64,000 nucleotides of DNA, from positions 124,001 through 188,000 of the forward strand of contig JALIFM010000004.1 in assembly GCA_022867625.1 (NCBI GenBank), in the 5' to 3' direction. Numbering within the stretch: position 1 is the first letter of the stretch; every line of letters starts with the position of its first letter. Shown here one piece after another: positions 9,702-16,951 of the stretch. The stretch is from Lachnospiraceae bacterium NSJ-143. Its GTDB lineage: Bacteria > Bacillota > Clostridia > Lachnospirales > Anaerotignaceae. The notes under the pieces are model-generated. The model had not been told where the DNA came from, made no database searches, and saw nothing but the letters and a program-made list of their open reading frames with translations. The translations under genes and the position numbers were made by a program.

Positions 9702-10370
9702 GTGACGGGCATTATAATAGCTTCTCTCTTACTTTTTTCTATGGGGTGCTCAGGAGCATTCCCAAAGCCACTGACAGCTGAAGAAGAGGAAAAATGCCTA
9801 AATGACTATTTTAACGGAAATGAAAAAGCCAAAAACAACTTGATTGAGCATAATTTAAGGCTGGTTGCCCACGTGGTAAAAAAATACTCGACCTGCGGAC
9901 TGGAAAACGATGATTTGATATCAATAGGGACAATCGGCCTTATCAAGGGGATATCCTCCTACGATGGTTCAAGAAAAACCCGCCTTGCCACATACGCTGC
10001 AAGATGTATAGATAACGAGATACTGATGTACCTGCGCTACTGCAAAAAATATGCCGGAGATTTATTCCTTCAGGAACCCATAAGCAAAGACAAAGATGGA
10101 AACGAAATAACAATAATGGAAACTATACCCACTGAGGACGGAGATGTGGCAGACACTGCTGAAACAAATATGCAGCTCAAAATACTATACCAAAACATAG
10201 AATCTACGCTTACTCCCCGTGAAAAGCTCATAATAAGCCTCAGATACGGCTTGTGCGGAAAAGATGAAATGACACAGCGAGAAATAGCTAAAATGCTCAA
10301 TATATCACGCTCATATGTGTCAAGAATAGAAAAAAAAGCCCTCATAAAACTGAAAGCCCAGCAGTGGTAA
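9702..10370 (+). CDS. sigK: RNA polymerase sigma-K factor precursor
   Basis: Late mother-cell sporulation sigma factor, 222 residues. The first 20 or so residues (MTGIIIASLLLFSMG) are hydrophobic, as in the membrane-associated pro-sequence removed during activation. Region 2 includes NLRLVAHVVKKY and DDLISIGTIGLIKGI. Region 4 ends with the helix-turn-helix MTQREIAKMLNISRSYVSRIEKKAL. GTG 9702 follows AAGGAGGAATTCT. The gene is continuous, with no skin element splitting it. CATACA at 9641-9646 resembles a sigma-E -10 element, but the -35 is weak. It converges on rpsT. Confidence 0.94.
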   Translation: MTGIIIASLLLFSMGCSGAFPKPLTAEEEEKCLNDYFNGNEKAKNNLIEHNLRLVAHVVKKYSTCGLENDDLISIGTIGLIKGISSYDGSRKTRLATYAARCIDNEILMYLRYCKKYAGDLFLQEPISKDKDGNEITIMETIPTEDGDVADTAETNMQLKILYQNIESTLTPREKLIISLRYGLCGKDEMTQREIAKMLNISRSYVSRIEKKALIKLKAQQW

Positions 10371-10399
10371 CAAAAAAGCCGAAGGACTCAGCCCTCGGC
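10371..10399 (-). terminator. Terminator after rpsT
   Basis: GCCGAAGG/CCCTCGGC (10378-10385 with 10392-10399, one mismatch) is followed on the minus strand by T6. It lies between convergent sigK and rpsT. Confidence 0.75.
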
Positions 10400-10427
10400 A
10401 TACATATAAGTTTTATAAGTATTAAAA

Positions 10428-10688
10428 TTAAAGACCATTTACAAGCCTTGTAAGACTTGATTTCTTTCTGGCAGCTGCGTTCCTGTGGAATATGCCCTTT
10501 GTGTATGCTTTATCAATAGCAGATATAGCAGGTGTAAGAGCAGCCTGAGCCGCAGCCTTGTCTTTAGCCTCAACAGCTACCATTACTTTTTTTATAGCTG
10601 TTCTTGTGCTTGATTTAACCATCTTATTGATTAACGCTTTTTTAGCGATAACTTTAACTCTCTTTTTTGCAGATTTAATATTTGCCAC
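10428..10688 (-). CDS. rpsT: 30S ribosomal protein S20
   Basis: Primary 16S rRNA-binding protein, 86 residues, highly basic and helical. MANIKSAKKRV at the N-terminus and FHRNAAARKKSSLTRLVN at the C-terminus are diagnostic. The start is GTG, preceded by TAGGAGGAAATACAA. It lies 37 bp after rplT on the same strand, so cotranscription with the infC-rpmI-rplT operon is possible; rpsT is more often elsewhere in Firmicutes. Confidence 0.97.
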   Translation of the reverse strand: MANIKSAKKRVKVIAKKALINKMVKSSTRTAIKKVMVAVEAKDKAAAQAALTPAISAIDKAYTKGIFHRNAAARKKSSLTRLVNGL

Positions 10689-10725
10689 TTGTATTTCCTC
10701 CTAATCCAATCTAATCAGTGAACAA

Positions 10726-11082
10726 TCAGTTTAATTTTGCTTTTGCAGCGTCAACAAGCTTTGTAAATCCTGCTGCGTCGCTGATAGCGAGGTCAGCAAG
10801 CATTTTTCTGTTTACGTTGATGCCCGCAAGCTTTAAGCCATGCATAAGCTGGCTGTAAGAAATACTGTTGGCTCTTGCAGCTGCGTTAATTCTTGTTATC
10901 CAAAGGCTTCTGTACTCTCTTTTTGTCTGTTTCCTTCCAGCAAAAGAGTAAGCCAAAGCCTTCATAACAGACTGTTTAGCTATTCTATACTGTTTTGACC
11001 TGGCGCCACGGTAACCTCTTGCCAGTTTAAGAACCTTCTTATGTCTTTTTCTTGCGTTAAGCGCGCCTTTTACTCTTGCCAT
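10726..11082 (-). CDS. rplT: 50S ribosomal protein L20
   Basis: Early-assembly 23S rRNA-binding protein, 118 residues. [21 protein letters not shown] and the [20 protein letters not shown] block identify it. L20 is the known repressor of the infC-rpmI-rplT operon in Firmicutes, acting on the leader RNA at about 11885-12005. It follows rpmI by 30 bp with a GGAGGAG site. Confidence 0.98.
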   Translation of the reverse strand: MARVKGALNARKRHKKVLKLARGYRGARSKQYRIAKQSVMKALAYSFAGRKQTKREYRSLWITRINAAARANSISYSQLMHGLKLAGINVNRKMLADLAISDAAGFTKLVDAAKAKLN

Positions 11083-11112
11083 TATAAAACTCCTCCTATC
11101 AATTCCCGGTAA

Positions 11113-11313
11113 TTAAGCGTAAGGTAATAATTTCTTCTTGTAAGTTGTAAGAACAGTAGCATCTGTTAAAGTTGCTTTTCTTAAGTTTCTCTTTCTCTTA
11201 GTTGATTTTTTACCAAGAATATGCTGGGTGTTGGCTTTATGTCTTTTAAGCTGGCCTGAACCTGTCACTTTAAAACGTTTTGAAACTGCTTTTTTTGTTT
11301 TTAACTTAGGCAT
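11113..11313 (-). CDS. rpmI: 50S ribosomal protein L35
   Basis: Small basic ribosomal protein, 66 residues, the usual size. [24 protein letters not shown] is the standard N-terminus, and KRNLRKAT follows. It is the middle gene of the infC-rpmI-rplT operon, and AGGAGG lies just before the ATG. Confidence 0.98.
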   Translation of the reverse strand: MPKLKTKKAVSKRFKVTGSGQLKRHKANTQHILGKKSTKRKRNLRKATLTDATVLTTYKKKLLPYA

Positions 11314-11355
11314 TTTAAATATCCTCCTTATATAGCGACTACTGTTAATTTAAAA

Positions 11356-11862
11356 TCATGCTTTAGGAGCAAGGAACATTACAAGGCTTTTTGCTTCCAT
11401 CTTTGGCGGCTTATCCACAACACCGACTTCAGATATCTGCGCAGCAAAATCATCCATTATCGCAACCGCCGTCTTTGAGTGTCCTATCTCACGACCCCTG
11501 AAACGAATGCTTACCTTAACCTTATCGCCGTCCTTCAGAAACTCTATAGCCTTTTTAACCTTTACCTGAACATCATGAGTATCGATATTCGGAGACAGTC
11601 TCAGTTCTTTAATATCAATAACCTTCTGTTTCTTTTTGGCCTCTTTTTCTTTTTTGGCCATATCAAAACGGTATTTTCCATAGTCCATTATTCTGCATAC
11701 AGGCGGTTTTGCGTTAGGCGCAATTTTCACAAGGTCAAGCTTGCTCTCATCTGCAAGCCTCTGCGCTTCCTTAGATTGTACAATACCCAACTGCTCCCCG
11801 TCATTACCAATAAGTCGAACTTCCTTGTCTCTGATTTGTTCGTTTATCATTAACTCAATAAT
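11356..11862 (-). CDS. infC: Translation initiation factor IF-3, predicted AUU start
   Basis: Initiation factor that binds the 30S subunit and proofreads the start codon. Conserved blocks are INEQIRDKEVRLIG, PNAKPPVCRIMDYGKY, KKKQKVIDIKELRLSPNI and VSIRFRGREIGHSK. The first ATG (11850) is 21 nt from AGGAGG (11877-11872), too far to be used. In frame, ATT at 11862 lies 9 nt from AGGAGG, and a second ATT is at 11859. AUU-type starts with IF-3 autocontrol are known for infC in E. coli and are usual in the family, so ATT 11862 is chosen. This gives 168 residues; from ATG it would be 164. Confidence 0.93.
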   Translation of the reverse strand: MIELMINEQIRDKEVRLIGNDGEQLGIVQSKEAQRLADESKLDLVKIAPNAKPPVCRIMDYGKYRFDMAKKEKEAKKKQKVIDIKELRLSPNIDTHDVQVKVKKAIEFLKDGDKVKVSIRFRGREIGHSKTAVAIMDDFAAQISEVGVVDKPPKMEAKSLVMFLAPKA

Positions 11863-11884
11863 AGCTCAGCACCTCCTAAAATCA

Positions 11885-12005
11885 ATAAAAAAAAGTGGAT
11901 AGAGACTATCCACCTGAAATACATAAAGAATCCTCAAAAGGAAAATGTATTGACCTTACTGGCCTTCTGCCGTAAGGTGAGAAGCGGACGCTCTGCTTTG
12001 TTACC
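11885..12005 (-). ncRNA. Ribosomal protein L20 leader (infC operon)
   Basis: Between the promoter at 12012-12040 and infC lies a structured leader. Its last element is a perfect 8-bp hairpin, GTGGATAG/CTATCCAC (11894-11901 with 11905-11912), followed on the minus strand by T8, which is a classic intrinsic terminator ahead of the coding region. The upstream part has paired segments around CTTACTGG...GCCGTAAGG and GCGTCCGC. Position and architecture match the Firmicutes L20 leader, which terminates transcription when L20 is in excess. The family call rests on context, not a covariance-model hit. Confidence 0.8.
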
Positions 12006-12011
12006 TGAAAA

Positions 12012-12040
12012 ATCATACCATTTTAAATGATGAATGTCAA
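12012..12040 (-). promoter_or_regulatory. Predicted promoter of the infC operon
   Basis: Minus strand: TTGACA (12040-12035), 17 nt, TATGAT (12017-12012), with an extended TGG just before the -10. Confidence 0.75.
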
Positions 12041-12110
12041 GAGATAATTTTAAATTCCTTAGCCAAACGTATTAACTTAATATACAACTTAATTAATGTA
12101 AATAAATGAT

Positions 12111-12147
12111 GGCATCTGCTCAGCTACTATGTGACTTTGCAGACACC
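12111..12147 (-). terminator. Possible terminator after thrS
   Basis: GGCATCTGC (12111-12119) can pair with GCAGACACC (12139-12147) using two wobble pairs. The downstream minus-strand sequence is AT-rich but lacks a clean T run. Confidence 0.35.
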
Positions 12148-12165
12148 ACCATATGTTTTAAACTT

Positions 12166-14067
12166 TTATACCCTGTCCTTTATTTCCTTTTTCATTCTCT
12201 CTATTACTTCATCAAGCGCCTTCTGGCCTTCTTCGCCCTCTCTTGTCCTGAGGGATACCATGTTGGCCTCAGCGTCCTTTTCTCCAACTACTAAAATATA
12301 AGGAACCCTCTCGCTTCTGGCTTCTCTTATCTTAAAGCCTATTTTTTCTGCTCTGAGGTCTGTTTCAACCCTTATGCCTGCTTCCTCAAGCTTCTTTGCA
12401 ACACCTTCAGCGTAGCTGTCAGATTTCTCTGAGATTGTGAGTACCTTTGCCTGAACAGGTGAAAGCCATGTAGGGAACGCGCCTGCGTAATGCTCAATAA
12501 GTATGCCTATAAACCTCTCTATTGAGCCGAAGCATACGCGGTGAATCATAACAGGGCGTTTCTTTACGCCATCCTTATCTGTATATGTCAAATCAAAACG
12601 CTCCGGCATCTGCATGTCAAGCTGAATTGTACCGCACTGCCATGTCCTTCCAAGTGAGTCCTCAAGGTGGAAATCAATCTTAGGTCCGTAGAAAGCACCG
12701 TCGCCCTCGTTTACCACATAATCAATATTGTTGGCCTTAAGCGCTGAGATAAGTCCGTTTGTAGCTGTCTCCCAAGCCTCATCGCTTCCCATGCTGTCCT
12801 CCGGGCGTGTCGAAAGCTCTATATGGTATTTGAACCCGAAAAGCTTATAAACCTGGTCGATAAGGGAAATTACACCGCTTATTTCCTCCGGAATCTGTTC
12901 CTCTGTCATAAATATATGGGCATCGTCCTGATTAAAGCACCTTACACGCATAAGGCCGTGGAGAGCGCCGCTCTTTTCATGCCTGTGTACAAGGCCAATT
13001 TCTGCGACTCTCATAGGAAGGTCTCTGTATGAGTGAAGGTCCTGCTTATAAACAAGCATACCGCCCGGGCAGTTCATAGGCTTTACAGCATAGTCCTCAT
13101 CGTCAATTACAGTGGTATACATGTTGTCCTTGTAGTGGTCCCAGTGGCCGCTGTTTTCCCAGAGTTTCCTGCTCAGTATAATTGGAGTTGAAATTTCAAC
13201 ATAGCCGGCCTTCCTGTGGATTTCTCTCCAGTACTCCATAAGAGTATTTTTAAGTACCATTCCCTTAGGAAGGAAGAACGGGAACCCAGGCCCCTCCTCA
13301 AGAAGGGCAAAAAGCTTAAGCTCCTTGCCAAGCTTTCTGTGGTCACGCTTTTTAGCTTCCTCAAGAAGGTTGAGATAAGCCTCAAGCTCGCTTGCCTTAG
13401 GGTAAGCAGTGCCATAGATTCTGGAAAGCATCTTGTTTTTCTCATTTCCTCTCCAGTAAGCACCGGCAACACTCATAAGCTTAAACGCCTTAACAGGCTT
13501 TGTGCTCATAAGGTGAGGTCCTGCACAAAGGTCAGTATATTCACCCTGTTTATAGAATGATATAATTGAATCCTCAGGAAGGTCGTTTATAAGCTCAACC
13601 TTATACGGCTCGCCTTTCTCCTCCATAAGCTTTATAGCATCTGCTCTTGGAAGCTCAAACCTCTCAAGCTTTAAATCCTCTTTTACTATCTTTTTCATTT
13701 CTTCCTCAATATGTGTGAGGTCATCTTCAGTAAAAGGTGTTTCTCTGTCAAAATCATAATAAAATCCATCGGCTATTGACGGACCGATAGCAAGCTTTGT
13801 TTCCGGAAAAAGCCTCTTTACAGCCTGTGCCATAATATGGCTTGCTGTATGGCGGAAAGCCCTTTTACCCTCTTCATCATCAAATGTACAGATTTCAACC
13901 TTGGAATCCTTGTCGACAACATACCTTAAATCCTGTGCCTCACCGTCTACAATGCCAACACAGGCGTTTCTTGCAAGCCCAGCACTTATGCTTTCAGCTA
14001 TTTCCAAAACAGATACCGATGCGTCAAATTCCTTTACCACACCGTCTTTAAGAGTTACTTTAATCAT
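12166..14067 (-). CDS. thrS: Threonine-tRNA ligase
   Basis: Class II aminoacyl-tRNA synthetase that charges tRNA-Thr, 633 residues. Domains in order are TGS (MIKVTLKDGVVKEFDA), the second additional editing-like domain (FRHTASHIMAQAVK), the catalytic core with zinc-binding cysteine in KPMNCPGGMLVY, motif 3 region HRVCFGSIERF, and the C-terminal anticodon-binding domain. The open frame continues upstream to 14319, but that part is the T-box leader. ATG 14067 is 10 nt from AAAGGAG. ATG 14076, one base from that site, is less likely. Confidence 0.97.
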   Translation of the reverse strand: MIKVTLKDGVVKEFDASVSVLEIAESISAGLARNACVGIVDGEAQDLRYVVDKDSKVEICTFDDEEGKRAFRHTASHIMAQAVKRLFPETKLAIGPSIADGFYYDFDRETPFTEDDLTHIEEEMKKIVKEDLKLERFELPRADAIKLMEEKGEPYKVELINDLPEDSIISFYKQGEYTDLCAGPHLMSTKPVKAFKLMSVAGAYWRGNEKNKMLSRIYGTAYPKASELEAYLNLLEEAKKRDHRKLGKELKLFALLEEGPGFPFFLPKGMVLKNTLMEYWREIHRKAGYVEISTPIILSRKLWENSGHWDHYKDNMYTTVIDDEDYAVKPMNCPGGMLVYKQDLHSYRDLPMRVAEIGLVHRHEKSGALHGLMRVRCFNQDDAHIFMTEEQIPEEISGVISLIDQVYKLFGFKYHIELSTRPEDSMGSDEAWETATNGLISALKANNIDYVVNEGDGAFYGPKIDFHLEDSLGRTWQCGTIQLDMQMPERFDLTYTDKDGVKKRPVMIHRVCFGSIERFIGILIEHYAGAFPTWLSPVQAKVLTISEKSDSYAEGVAKKLEEAGIRVETDLRAEKIGFKIREARSERVPYILVVGEKDAEANMVSLRTREGEEGQKALDEVIERMKKEIKDRV

Positions 14068-14092
14068 TACTCCCATTCTCCTTTCGTTTTCG

Positions 14093-14334
14093 GCAAATAA
14101 AAAAGCCCTCTTCCTTTTCATAGAAAAGGGACGAGAGCTGTTATTCCCGCGGTTCCACCCTGATTGCAGATTATACCACTTAATTCGGCCTTTAACGCAG
14201 CTATGCGGGCTTGATTGGAGCCGCTCAGGGTTAGTTTTCATATATGCGCTCTCACAGGATACTTTCAGCCAGAATATCCCTCTCTTTTGTGCGCAGTCAT
14301 ATACTACTCGTCCCGTCATCGTTTTTTGATATAT
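14093..14334 (-). ncRNA. T-box leader of thrS
   Basis: The T-box sequence GGGTGGAACCGCGGGAA is read on the minus strand at about 14160-14144. It is followed by a terminator, CTCGTCCCTTTTC/GAAAAGGAAGAGGG and T6 (about 14134-14096), which the T-box antiterminator competes with. Stem I begins around 14320 and carries an AGAGAG motif near 14285. Threonine codons ACT and ACC both occur at about 14236-14228 on the 3' side of stem I, consistent with a Thr specifier; I cannot tell which is used. Uncharged tRNA-Thr would allow read-through into thrS. Confidence 0.95.
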
Positions 14335-14340
14335 AAATGA

Positions 14341-14368
14341 ATTATATCACACAAAAAAACTGTGTCAA
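14341..14368 (-). promoter_or_regulatory. Predicted promoter of thrS
   Basis: Minus strand: TTGACA (14368-14363), 16 nt, TATAAT (14346-14341). It lies directly upstream of the T-box leader. Confidence 0.75.
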
Positions 14369-14434
14369 TATATATATTTTATCTTTTAAGCTCAATTTTA
14401 TTATATATTTTCAAATAAATATTTATAAGTACCG

Positions 14435-15169
14435 TCACTGCCGGTTAATGCCTTCAATATTATCTTCAAGCCATTTTTTATAGATGTTCAATTCATTTTC
14501 CGTATGAAAAAAGTGTCCGCAGTTTTCTGCCTCATACAAAAAGCACTTGAATTTTTCAGAAAAATCATAAACCGAGCAGTACTCACACAAATCATCATTC
14601 TTTCCATACAGTATTGCTGTCGGTGAATTCCAGACATTTACCGGATTGTTTTTTATATATTCATAATAATCATAATTAAAGCTTATTCCGCCAGCAGTCA
14701 GCGACTTTTCCTCTCTCAGTCTGTCAACACTTATGCCATTGCATTCCATTAACCTTTCTGTAACCCTTGCCATATCAACTACAGGTGAAAGGAACAGGCA
14801 CCTGCCAAAGCTTATGTCTTTCCATGCCATTAAAGAAAAATACGCTCCAAGGCTGCACGCAAAAAGGCTTATTTCTGTATACCTTTCCTTTGCAAATGAC
14901 ATTACTCTGTTAAAATCAGCAATACAATCCCTCAGTACACATTTTTCATCTGAATTCTTCCTGTCGCCATGCTCTGGAAGGTCAAAGCTCAATACCTGAT
15001 ATCCCCTGCTCACAGCGTTTTGAGAAAGCATGTTTATTACCGTGTCCGTCTTGTTGGACATATTCCCATGAACCGCAATAAATGCCTTTTTGGAATCCCC
15101 GCCCCACAAAACCGCAGGTATTGTGCCAATATAAAAACCTCTTTTTTTAATACTGCCGCTTTCTTTCAT
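14435..15169 (-). CDS. Alpha/beta hydrolase family protein
   Basis: Predicted cytoplasmic serine hydrolase, 244 residues, without signal peptide. The oxyanion-side motif VHGNMSN is at about residue 33. The nucleophile elbow is FACSLGAY, a G-x-S-x-G variant with alanine first. The probable acid is in LYGKNDDLCEY and the catalytic histidine in NCGHFFHTE. The fold matches small acyl hydrolases or esterases, but the substrate cannot be read from the sequence. A possible 37-residue ORF lies 57 bp upstream on the same strand. The start ATG at 15169 has a weak AAGAGGT site. Confidence 0.75.
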   Translation of the reverse strand: MKESGSIKKRGFYIGTIPAVLWGGDSKKAFIAVHGNMSNKTDTVINMLSQNAVSRGYQVLSFDLPEHGDRKNSDEKCVLRDCIADFNRVMSFAKERYTEISLFACSLGAYFSLMAWKDISFGRCLFLSPVVDMARVTERLMECNGISVDRLREEKSLTAGGISFNYDYYEYIKNNPVNVWNSPTAILYGKNDDLCEYCSVYDFSEKFKCFLYEAENCGHFFHTENELNIYKKWLEDNIEGINRQ

Positions 15170-15226
15170 AAATATACCTCTTATAAAACACTGTCTTTAC
15201 CACGCTGTCTTATAGCCAGTGCCGCA

Positions 15227-15340
15227 TTATTTTTTTTCATTTTCTGTATCCTGTCCAGCAAGGGCGCCGTCACAGTCAAAAACCCTTGATGAAATAAGCA
15301 TATCACATATGGAATTAATTATAACCTTATCAAAATTCAT
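15227..15340 (-). CDS. Small ORF of 37 residues, unknown function
   Basis: ATG 15340 is preceded by AAAGGAGTGATATAT, a near-ideal ribosome binding site. The frame MNFDKVIINSICDMLISSRV... ends at 15227 with ENEKK. It has two cysteines and no membrane segment. It lies 57 bp ahead of the hydrolase gene on the same strand and could be a small protein or a leader peptide. I do not recognise it, and its reality rests only on the ribosome binding site and position. Confidence 0.4.
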   Translation of the reverse strand: MNFDKVIINSICDMLISSRVFDCDGALAGQDTENEKK

Positions 15341-15575
15341 ATATATCACTCCTTTACAACTGCTATTATACATCACTACAATTACAAAACGGTTACAGCC
15401 ATTTCACATTGAAATTACAAATTCTGCCTTCTTTACTATTAACATTGTAATTTAAGAATGTTAAAAACAGTTGAAAAATATTTGAATTTAATATGTACTG
15501 TTTTTAAAATTATGGTACAATATCCGTTAAACAAAGAAACTTGATATTAATAATATAAACAGGGGCTGATATATT

Positions 15576-16385
15576 TTGTTTTACGCTGATTACCATACTC
15601 ACTCAGACTTTTCATCAGACAGCGATACTCCAATGGAGGAAAATATAAAAAGGGCCATGTCAATAGGCCTTAAGGAAATAGCTGTCACAGACCACATAGA
15701 CTTTGACTATCCTGACCCGGAATTTCCATTCCTCTTTGATTATAAGCCGTACTCAGATGAAATAGAACGTCTCAGAAAAATATACGGCGAAAAAATAACT
15801 ATCGCAAAGGGTGTTGAAATAGGCATACAGCCCCATGTTATAGGCAGTATCAATAAATTTGTGGAAAATAACCAGTTCGATTTTATTATAGCCTCTACCC
15901 ATGTTGTACAGGACGGCTATGACCTTTGTGTAAACGACTTTTTTGAGGGAAAAACAAAAGATGAGGCGTACTGTCAATACTTTGAGGAAGTGCTGCACAA
16001 TGTTGAAAACTATGATTTTTTTAATGTGTACGGACACATTGATTTTATAAACCGTTATGGAAACTACACCGACAAGACTATTGATTACAGCAGGTTCAGG
16101 TATTTAACAGACAAAATACTTTCAGCCCTGATAGAAAAACAGAAGGGTATTGAGATAAACACCTCCGGTTACCGCTACGGCGCAGGCGGGCCTCACCCGG
16201 GATTCGCGCTTATAAAGAGATACCGTGAGCTTGGCGGCAAAATAATAACAGTTGGCTCTGATACACATAAACCTGAGCACCTCGCGTATAAATTTGATGA
16301 GGCATACCGTATGCTCAAAGAGGCCGGTTTTGATAAAATAGCTGTGTTCAGAGACAGAAAGCCTGTGTACATAAAGCTTTTTTAA
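15576..16385 (+). CDS. hisK: PHP-family phosphatase, histidinol-phosphatase-like (HisK/HisJ)
   Basis: Metal-dependent phosphoesterase, 269 residues, probably releasing phosphate from histidinol phosphate. PHP metal ligands are visible in DYHTHSDFS, VTDHIDF, KGVEIG, ASTHVV, YGHIDFINRYG and GSDTHKPEHL. The start is TTG at 15576, with AGGGG 10 nt upstream, because no ATG precedes the HTH metal motif. An extended -10 element TGGTACAAT is at 15513-15521. No other histidine genes are near, so the specific substrate is an assumption. It is followed after 16 bp by a flavin-binding split-barrel gene, probably cotranscribed. Confidence 0.8.
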   Translation: MFYADYHTHSDFSSDSDTPMEENIKRAMSIGLKEIAVTDHIDFDYPDPEFPFLFDYKPYSDEIERLRKIYGEKITIAKGVEIGIQPHVIGSINKFVENNQFDFIIASTHVVQDGYDLCVNDFFEGKTKDEAYCQYFEEVLHNVENYDFFNVYGHIDFINRYGNYTDKTIDYSRFRYLTDKILSALIEKQKGIEINTSGYRYGAGGPHPGFALIKRYRELGGKIITVGSDTHKPEHLAYKFDEAYRMLKEAGFDKIAVFRDRKPVYIKLF

Positions 16386-16401
16386 GAAAGGGGAGTATTT
16401 A

Positions 16402-16899
16402 ATGAGGAGGAAAGAACGGGAAATGGGCAGTGACTTCGGCTTTTACGTAATCGACAAAAGCCAATACGCTGTCATTGCCACAGTAAACGAGGATTTAACA
16501 CCGTACTGCATACCTGTAAGCGCTGTAAGGGATAAAAACAGTATCTACTTTCACTGTGCTCAGAAGGGCCATAAAACAGATAACCTGATAAGCAGGCCGA
16601 ATGCATGCATGACATTTGTAGGTGATGTAACACCTGTCCCAAAAGAGTTTACAACTGAGTATGAGAGCGCTGTAATAACCGGCAGAGCACATGAGGTTAT
16701 AACTGATGAAGAAAAGATACATGCACTCAGGCTGATTTGCCTTAAATATGCCGCTGACGGCATGGATAAATTTGATTCCGAAATAAGCAGAAGCCTGTTC
16801 AGGACTGCCGTATGGAAAATTGACATAGAAACAATAACTGCCAAGCGCAAAAAATATGACAGTTCAGGCAAAGAAATGAAATACGGAAGAATGGAATAG
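16402..16899 (+). CDS. Pyridoxamine 5'-phosphate oxidase-related (NimA-like) flavoprotein
   Basis: Predicted FMN-binding split-barrel protein, 165 residues. The N-terminus MRRKEREM, the YAVIATVNEDLTPYCIPVSAV strand pair, FHCAQKGHKTDNL and the VVGDV-like FVGDVTPVPKEFTTEYESAVITGRA block match the 5-nitroimidazole-resistance/NimA subgroup of this superfamily. Such proteins are widespread in anaerobes, and most have no proven role in drug resistance. AAAGGGGAG is 8-10 nt before ATG 16402. It ends 8 bp before a very strong terminator. Confidence 0.82.
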   Translation: MRRKEREMGSDFGFYVIDKSQYAVIATVNEDLTPYCIPVSAVRDKNSIYFHCAQKGHKTDNLISRPNACMTFVGDVTPVPKEFTTEYESAVITGRAHEVITDEEKIHALRLICLKYAADGMDKFDSEISRSLFRTAVWKIDIETITAKRKKYDSSGKEMKYGRME

Positions 16900-16906
16900 C
16901 AAAACG

Positions 16907-16951
16907 AATCCCCCGTACCGGATTTTTATTACGTCCGGTACGGGGGATTTT
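16907..16951. terminator. Strong bidirectional terminator
   Basis: A 16-bp perfect stem (16907-16922 with 16934-16949; core CCCCCGTACCGGA) separates the convergent NimA-like and HD-GYP genes. T5 follows on the plus strand, and only a short T-rich stretch follows on the minus strand. Confidence 0.85.

Noticed and set aside
14068-14319. 84-codon N-terminal extension of thrS in an open frame
   Set aside because: It runs through the T-box leader and its terminator, and a proper ribosome binding site precedes ATG 14067.
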